In this document: in pieces, positions 27,559 through 32,813 of the stretch | Numbering within the stretch: position 1 is the first letter of the stretch | How the letters are laid out: each line of letters opens with the position of its first letter | Origin: Gracilariopsis chorda | Lineage: Eukaryota; Rhodophyta; Florideophyceae; Gracilariales; Gracilariaceae | DNA: 32,813 nt | Assembly: GCA_003194525.1 (NCBI GenBank) | Contig: NBIV01000589.1 | Span: 1 to 32,813, forward strand | Direction of reading: 5' to 3' | Notes under the pieces: model-generated | Told to the model about the DNA's origin: nothing | Database searches by the model: none | Seen by the model: only the letters and a program-made list of their open reading frames with translations | Program-made: the position numbers and the translations under genes

Positions 27559-27830
27559 CCACATCCTGCGATTATATTCAGCGGTAAAGCCACTTACCCT
27601 ACTATCCCATTCCCGCCATTCCCCCCGTATAAGACGTACTCTGGAAACCGCAACCCGGAAACGTAAAACGCCACATCCCGCGAGTATATTCCGAGCGCTG
27701 AATCCACTTCGCAATCCGCTCCCCGATCGTCGTCTACTGCCCATTCGCACCGTCCTCCCTGTATATCGCGGTCTCCAGAACCAACACCACGGAAGTTTTT
27801 CACGCCACATCCCACAAGTATTCATAGTGC
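27559..27830 (+). repeat. Three diverged tandem copies beginning CCACATCC
   Basis: CCACATCCTGCGATTATATTC (27559), CCACATCCCGCGAGTATATTC (27671) and CCACATCCCACAAGTATTCA (27804) start similar blocks that each go on to GCTGAA…CACTT or CTACT and a CCGCT(C/G) stretch. The spacing is 112 and 133 bp. Confidence 0.65.
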
Positions 27831-28037
27831 TGAAGCTACTCCGGAGTCCGCTGGCTGACCTCCGTCTACAACTATCTTATTCAAAAAAACCCTTCCCATA
27901 TAGGACATTCCTCCATACTTAAAGAGAAAGGGAGACCCGATCCGAACTCCTCACCACGGGCTTCATCTACACCGTTGTGATAATCTCACAGATAGCCTTT
28001 TCCGGGAGAATATTTTTGGAAAGGGTTCTTATCGATC

Positions 28038-29360
28038 ATGGCAGGGAGCCAAGGCGTCCCACCGAAGCAGAGGGACACACTATCTCATCGCATACATCGT
28101 CGCATAGAACAAGGAAGATGTTCGCCCACTCGTTACGCAAGTATTGACCTCTTCATTGGCCCTTTTGTGGGGCGTTTCGTTTCAGCTACTCGCCTGGAAG
28201 GTCTCATTGGCGATATTGAAGTACCGCAAAACTTTCAGAGTAGCCAACCTCTTCTTGCCGTAAAGGGCACAAGGGGTTCTGCGAGGGGGAAGCTGATGGT
28301 CATAGGGGGTGGTCATCGTCTCCTGGCATCCGGTCGTACTCTGCACACCCTCGTGCTTCCTTATAAGTTGGTATCTTTTGCTGGTATTGGGCATGGTGGA
28401 CAGGATATAGACATATTGCAGTACAAGGGCATTATTGCATTTCATGTGGAGGTGAATGAGCCCCGCCCGGAACGGTATGGATTCATGCAGCAACTCCTAC
28501 TCTATGATGATCTCAAGGCCCACTGGAAAGATACTGAGAGAATAAGGGTGTCGAAGCTGAAGGGAAGGAAGGGAAAACCACAAGCAATGACGCATACCAA
28601 ACTTTACGATTTCTACGAAGACACAATTGGATTTGCAGGGTCGAAATCCAGATATGCCATCGATTTCTTTTGCCAGAAGGCAAACGAGAAGACAAAGATC
28701 ACACCTGGAACTCGACGGCAATACATGTCTGGTGCTGACCGTCTCCTTCAAGCCGGAGTCGTTCCTTATCTCTGCCATTTGGAGGAGATTGGCGTCGCTA
28801 CCTTCACCAGGTCTTCACTCTATTCTGTTCGCAACTGGAAAGTAGAAAAGGTGAAGCAAGTTGTTGAGCTCTGGAAGGTTAGACATGGGATGGGAATTAA
28901 GGTGGATTACCGGTTCTCTGATAAGGCTGGGCGCGACGTTGATGGGAAGGGGCGCGGGCGAAAGTCCAGTCAACAGTTGAGCACGTCCCAGTATGACGTT
29001 CTACCATCTCAAGCCCTCTCTACATGGGATGAGAATGACCACTGTGACATGAGCGCAACCCAAGCCACGAAGAGCCTGGTGGCTTCCAAAGAAGAAGTGG
29101 ATTGCGAGAAGCAGGGTAAAGGAAGAAAGCGCCCAATCCATCCGACGATGATGATACCGCTTAGTGAAAGTGGTAGTCCTCACGGTTTTGATATGAAGGA
29201 GGAAAAGAAAGACAAAATGAGAGGGGATGGGGTAGAACATGACCGAATGCATAAGCTGGACTTGGAGATGATAAACGAGACTTGCCATGAAGAATACACA
29301 TCACCCAATCCGGAAAGAAACGCACACAGACTCGAGGAATGTCATGAGAGAGGAGTTTGA
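28038..29360 (+). CDS. ParB/sulfiredoxin-fold-like protein, module B
   Basis: ATG at 28038. It is collinear with the module A protein over about 290 residues: SIDLFIGPFVGR, GKLMVIGGGHRLLASG (ParB-type GxHR motif, near 28299-28330), NEPRPERYGFM, AMTHTKLYDFYE, YMSGADRLL and YSVRNWKVEK. A charged disordered stretch follows. The frame overlaps the Ulp1-like ORF by 74 nt in another phase. Because the module A genes lie in one frame, the overlap is best read as a one-base shift inside a fused ParB-like/Ulp1 gene. The ParB fold assignment rests on the motif and spacing only, so another nucleotide-binding Srx-like fold is possible. Confidence 0.62.
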   Translation: MAGSQGVPPKQRDTLSHRIHRRIEQGRCSPTRYASIDLFIGPFVGRFVSATRLEGLIGDIEVPQNFQSSQPLLAVKGTRGSARGKLMVIGGGHRLLASGRTLHTLVLPYKLVSFAGIGHGGQDIDILQYKGIIAFHVEVNEPRPERYGFMQQLLLYDDLKAHWKDTERIRVSKLKGRKGKPQAMTHTKLYDFYEDTIGFAGSKSRYAIDFFCQKANEKTKITPGTRRQYMSGADRLLQAGVVPYLCHLEEIGVATFTRSSLYSVRNWKVEKVKQVVELWKVRHGMGIKVDYRFSDKAGRDVDGKGRGRKSSQQLSTSQYDVLPSQALSTWDENDHCDMSATQATKSLVASKEEVDCEKQGKGRKRPIHPTMMIPLSESGSPHGFDMKEEKKDKMRGDGVEHDRMHKLDLEMINETCHEEYTSPNPERNAHRLEECHERGV

Positions 29361-30750
29361 TGAGCTCATCGCGGAGCCACCTGAAGTTGCGGTTTCTGGA
29401 TCGAGCGCAAAGGTGCGGAGTCAGGAAAATAGCCTTGCAGTCGTACCTGAATGTAATGTTTTCGAAACCACATCAAAACAGAAATGCCTAACACCGCAAC
29501 TGGATGAGGATCATGTTGAAGTGGTTCTGGGGTTCCATTCAAATGCTGGGGTGGGAAGTGAGAAGTTAGAAGACCGTGTGATAGCGACGGAGGTTGTTTG
29601 TTCTGAATTATACCAGGGGGACGCAGCGAAGCATCGCCATACATATGTTGGATCGGATGACAAGACGGATGCTTCCACGCGAGAGGGGGTTCTTAGCCCT
29701 CAGGAGACTGGGTTTACAGGGGTTCTGTCAGGGCTGCAAAGTGAGCAAGGAGCTAAACATATGGTGTGCGACGAGGTTGCTATGGAGGCAAAAGTGGGAC
29801 AATTGTTAACCGATCTTTTGGCAAAGCGGAGCAGAGAAGGTACCGTGGTCACTAATGTTGACCTTGAGACCGAACTTGCAGTTCTGAGGCGCGTCAAGAA
29901 AGATTTAGGACTTTTAGGTCGTAGTGACGATCTACATCTGTCCCGACTCGTGAGAAAAGCCGCCAGGGATGTCGACGAAGAGGACAAACGTGATATTAAG
30001 CTGGTTGTCCGGGGCGGGGTACTGCGCAATCGAATGACGCTATCCGAGAAAGACATCGCAGCCATCCGGGATTTCCATCTTGCCACAGATCGATCCGTAA
30101 TGTTTGCTCTGTGTTTCTTAACGCGGTGGACTCCGGCGTCTGTCACGGGGTCCTTACTAGTGGACTCAATCCAGAGTGTTGGATGGTGGGAGTGTGAACT
30201 GTCGCAGAATGAGAACAAACTGGCTGTACTAACCCAGCGATTACGTAATCGCAGAGTGTTTTCAGCGAAAGTGAATGAACAGCTATGGCAGTCGGAAGTC
30301 TGCTTTATGCCAATCTGTGGGGATGGGCATTGGTCTCTGGTTGTAATATTGAATCTGAAGTCTCTTTATCACTTCATTGAAACCGGGAGTCGTAAGGGCG
30401 TGCAAGGAACCGAAGGGTATACACGGGTTTTATTCGTGGATAGCATGGGAGAATTGTCACCGCATAAGTCCAAAAATTGGAAATTTATATCACTACCTTC
30501 AAGCCCGTTTCCTGGTGGGCGCCGGCCACCAGTGAGCCTCATCGTCAACAACGTAACCTGCCATGAATTCCGATTTCCCCTGCAGACTGGCTTGGAATGT
30601 GGTTTCTATACTGCCTATCATGTCTCACTATTGTGCAGGGGATTCTCGAGGCTATCAAGTTCCAGCGTGGAGGACGCTGGTGCGATAATCAAAGATGGTC
30701 ACACTGTTTTCAGTTTTGCGCAGTACGTGGTGAAGTGCTTTCGCAATTGA
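29287..30750 (+). CDS. Ulp1/SENP-like cysteine protease (C48 type), module B
   Basis: The N-terminal 250 residues are charged linker. The protease domain covers about residues 255-485: MFALCFLTRWTP, SVGWWECEL, catalytic His in GDGHWSLVV (30328-30330), Asp in LFVDSMGEL (30439-30441), then Gln and Cys in QTGLECGFYTAYH (Cys codon 30598-30600). This H-D-Q-C order is that of Ulp1/SENP proteases, which cut SUMO or related conjugates. The same domain is found in several eukaryotic DNA transposons and large viruses, where it may process element proteins or remove host SUMO. The ATG at 29287 is probably not the true start (see the ParB-like gene upstream). Confidence 0.8.
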   Translation: MKNTHHPIRKETHTDSRNVMREEFDELIAEPPEVAVSGSSAKVRSQENSLAVVPECNVFETTSKQKCLTPQLDEDHVEVVLGFHSNAGVGSEKLEDRVIATEVVCSELYQGDAAKHRHTYVGSDDKTDASTREGVLSPQETGFTGVLSGLQSEQGAKHMVCDEVAMEAKVGQLLTDLLAKRSREGTVVTNVDLETELAVLRRVKKDLGLLGRSDDLHLSRLVRKAARDVDEEDKRDIKLVVRGGVLRNRMTLSEKDIAAIRDFHLATDRSVMFALCFLTRWTPASVTGSLLVDSIQSVGWWECELSQNENKLAVLTQRLRNRRVFSAKVNEQLWQSEVCFMPICGDGHWSLVVILNLKSLYHFIETGSRKGVQGTEGYTRVLFVDSMGELSPHKSKNWKFISLPSSPFPGGRRPPVSLIVNNVTCHEFRFPLQTGLECGFYTAYHVSLLCRGFSRLSSSSVEDAGAIIKDGHTVFSFAQYVVKCFRN

Positions 30751-31652
30751 AAGGGCTGGAGCAGGCATATCAAGACAGTTCTCGGGAGGAGTTAGCGGTC
30801 CCGGCACTGATGTGGGGGCAACAAATGTCCCAAGAACGTCCGCCAATGAAGCTAATGCGAGTGGTAAAGGGAGAGTGGCAGCAGCAGATGAAATTCATGG
30901 AGTAGCCGCCACTGCCAGAAGGAAAGGGGTTTGCACCTTCAAAGCAGAAGATGGAAGTGCGTTACGAGGGGCAGAGGTTGTCACACGCAAACGTGTTGCG
31001 TCTGAATACATGGACCTTCGTTCCAGGAAAGTGATGATTGTATCATGTCAAGGGAAATGCAAAACAGTTACAGCCAATGTTCCAACAGGCGTAATGAGGC
31101 AAGTAGTCGAGAATTCGTGCAGCCTCGTGCCGCAGAGTGTGGCGGGGAAGGGCATGAAAATAATGTTGGGTTCAGGGGAACGGAATGTGGGGGATTAGAA
31201 CCGTGGCGGGGTGGCTCTAGTACTGAACTAAGAAGTGAGTGGATACTGTCGTTGATCTCTGGCGTCCTAGACGGCGTCTTTTTGTCTGTATTGAGGAAGA
31301 AAGAAGTAGGTGATGTCTCGAGTATAACGCTCGGACTCACCCGGGAGAAGGATGCGAAACTGAGATGAAAGAAGGGGTTTTAAATGGTGGCCACCTTCCA
31401 CAAGGGGTTTTGATGAGGCGCCCTGTACAGGTCAAGGATGTAATGTTACGGGAAACTGGGAATACAACTGGAGGTGCGCATGCGTTGGAAGAAAGGATGC
31501 GTCGGTTTGAGGGGTGAGGTCAGTGCTCCACACTCTGAACGTGGGCTTTTAGATATGGTGCAGGAAGGAATGACTCTCGCGCAGGCTGTGAAGAGCAAGC
31601 CATTAAGCAAGAATGGGAAGCCTGCAAGCACCATATATGGGACCTGGTTATG
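30751..31652 (+). pseudogene. Probable broken C-terminal tail of the module B protease gene
   Basis: After the Ulp1 stop, protein-like text continues in shifting frames: Ala/Gly/Arg-rich from 30739 to 31198, then …EWILSLISGVLDGVFLS… (31045-31368 frame), …GGHLPQGVLMRRPVQV…, and last …DMVQEGMTLAQAVKSKPLSK… ending at TGA 31650-31652. The final piece looks like a helix-turn-helix type helical segment. Module A also has a long tail after its protease, so I infer one tail broken by several shifts, but the tails of A and B do not align clearly. Confidence 0.3.
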
Positions 31653-32227
31653 AAGATGAAGAGTGAAGTTAAAGTGAAGAGATGAATCTACTAGTGAACT
31701 GTCATGAGGTGAAGAAAAGGGTTTGCAATCATAAGATATATGAAATGAAGACTAAATCCTTTACGGGAGTACATGGGCAAGTATGATTTTCACATCCGCC
31801 TCAAAGAATTACTGAGCATCTAAGTCGATTGTGTTTTACTCACTGGTACGTAAGCGGGTGTGGATAGCCGTTACGTTTAGGGGTTACACACTTTTACTGC
31901 ACACGTAGATGCGCAGCGCGTGTGTATTTTTAAGGGTTTGTTTTGGGGTTTTAGGGTCGTCAGTGCTAACTGTGGTTTTTCATACAGAGCATTAGGGGTA
32001 GGTTCAGAATACGTCTTTAGGGAGAGGTCTCCTATAGAGGCAAACCGATATGTATAGTAGTACCATAGGAGTGTCTCATGCAATTTGGGTTATGTTACTT
32101 TCCCGTGTAACATATACAAGTTTAGGGAGGTTTGCAGTGTACTAAACGGGCCATTTTACAGAGAGTTAGGAGTACGATGAATACATCGTATAGAGAACCT
32201 CTCAAGCATACTTAAGTAGAACAAGAA
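31653..32227. other. Intergenic, no gene seen
   Basis: About 575 bp with no supported frame. G/T-rich telomere-like text (GTTTTGGGGTTTTAGGG) occurs at 31938-31954. The 3' part is likely the promoter of the next gene. Confidence 0.5.
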
Positions 32228-32813
32228 ATGTCAGAGCATGGAACGGAATCGCTCTCAAATGAGCCATCTAATGAAAGTTTCATCTCAGCCCCACCGTCTC
32301 CGGTCAATGCTCCTCACACGCCTCCGACTCCACCCCACCCACCAGTCGTTGTTCCTGTGCATGCCATAGCACAGGCAGCAGTTAATCTTCACGTAGCGAA
32401 TGACGCAGGAAACGGTAACAGCTCCCCAAGTACGGGGAGGACTGAGTGCACTGGCTCTATGCCCGCCCCCTGTGTGTGCCGTGGGGTTAAGTGGGCAAGT
32501 ATAAAGCTCTGGCGCAGCAGGACAGGGTAGTGCAGGAGCTGCAGTCCCATTGAGACGGTCACAGAGACTTATAGACAAGCGAAATGCGGCTGTTGCAGCA
32601 ACAGCAGGCACAAAGGCAGCCACAACAGCAGTCATCGGAGCCCCTCATGGTGTAGAAGGTATTAATGCCAACACCGGAAACCTGTCTGAACCCGGTACAG
32701 ACGTAGACTTCCCAGCATTCAGGCTGAGAGTGACGGGCCATTTGACACAAATACGCAAAAGTTCTAAAACTATTAGAAAACGGCAAAAGAACATAGATAA
32801 GGCGTTGAAGGCC
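32228..32813 (+). CDS. 5' part of an unidentified gene running off the window
   Basis: ATG at 32228 starts an acidic, then strongly Pro-rich N-terminus (…SAPPSPVNAPHTPPTPPHPP…). The first frame stops at 32528-32530, but another frame is open and clearly protein-like from 32505 to the window end (…AVPLRRSQRLIDKRNAAVAA…, …FRLRVTGHLTQIRKSSKTIR…, basic at the end). An intron is the simplest link: a GT donor lies at 32417 (GGTAAC) and several AG acceptors occur at 32515-32526. I cannot fix the exact pair. Function unknown. Confidence 0.45.

Larger units (their letters stand above)
25903..28037. promoter_or_regulatory. Long divergent spacer of module B with palindromic repeats
   Basis: No supported gene in 2.1 kb. 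The right half holds a set of GGGGGAAC/GTTCCCCC palindromes (26829-27055, 27255-27281, 27511-27535, and a weaker one near 26256) and a separate triplicated repeat (27559-27830). The left part is G/T-rich with repeated AGGGGTTTTT text. The corresponding spacer in module A is only 370 bp, so about 1.8 kb has been gained here or lost there. Confidence 0.5.

Noticed and set aside
1..32813. Reassignment of TGA to an amino acid
   Set aside because: TGA interrupts several frames, but so do TAA and TAG, and TGA appears to end the recombinase gene normally after its acidic tail.

Overview
This is eukaryotic nuclear DNA made almost entirely of mobile elements. The evidence is a full-length Ty3/Gypsy-type (Metaviridae) LTR retrotransposon with a chromodomain, a 112-bp satellite array, Ulp1/SENP-type proteases, a tyrosine recombinase with a likely 44-nt GT-AG intron, and long repeat-filled intergenic stretches. 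There are no ribosomal or tRNA genes and no recognisable housekeeping gene. The lineage cannot be fixed from the sequence. The low intron content and transposon load would suit a macroalga (a red alga is my weakly held guess) or a fungus.

Layout. (1) 2-238: the 3' end of an unidentified acidic protein. (2) 271-11788: one LTR retrotransposon with 5-bp target duplications (GGCTT), two LTRs of about 810 bp, a primer binding site, Gag with a zinc knuckle, then protease, reverse transcriptase/RNase H, integrase and a C-terminal chromodomain. A 1.8-kb antisense ORF lies between pol and the 3' LTR. The element is densely studded with 5-8 bp hairpins about every 25-40 nt, in coding and non-coding parts alike. 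(3) About 12018-13090: ten units of a 112-bp satellite built from nested palindromes. (4) 13683-19181, module A: a ParB/sulfiredoxin-fold plus Ulp1-protease gene on the minus strand, divergent from an unrecognised gene X on the plus strand. (5) 19182-21264: repeats and inverted repeats. (6) 21265-31652, module B: a tyrosine recombinase (+), a diverged homologue of X (-), a 2.1-kb spacer full of palindromic repeats, then a second ParB-like plus Ulp1 gene (+). (7) 32228 to the end: the start of another gene.

The most interesting result is that modules A and B carry the same divergent gene pair (X facing ParB-like/Ulp1) in opposite orientations, with a tyrosine recombinase gene between them. The homologues are clearly diverged, so this is not a recent duplication. 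I read it as one or two copies of a large recombinase-type mobile element whose cargo includes a ParB-fold/Ulp1 polyprotein. I do not recognise it as a described family, but I had no database.

Caution: most reading frames are broken by one-base shifts, nearly all at homopolymers, and the two LTRs differ mainly by one- or two-base indels (about 14) rather than substitutions (about 4). Many frameshifts may therefore be sequencing errors. Eight in-frame stop codons inside otherwise continuous reading frames are not explained that way.
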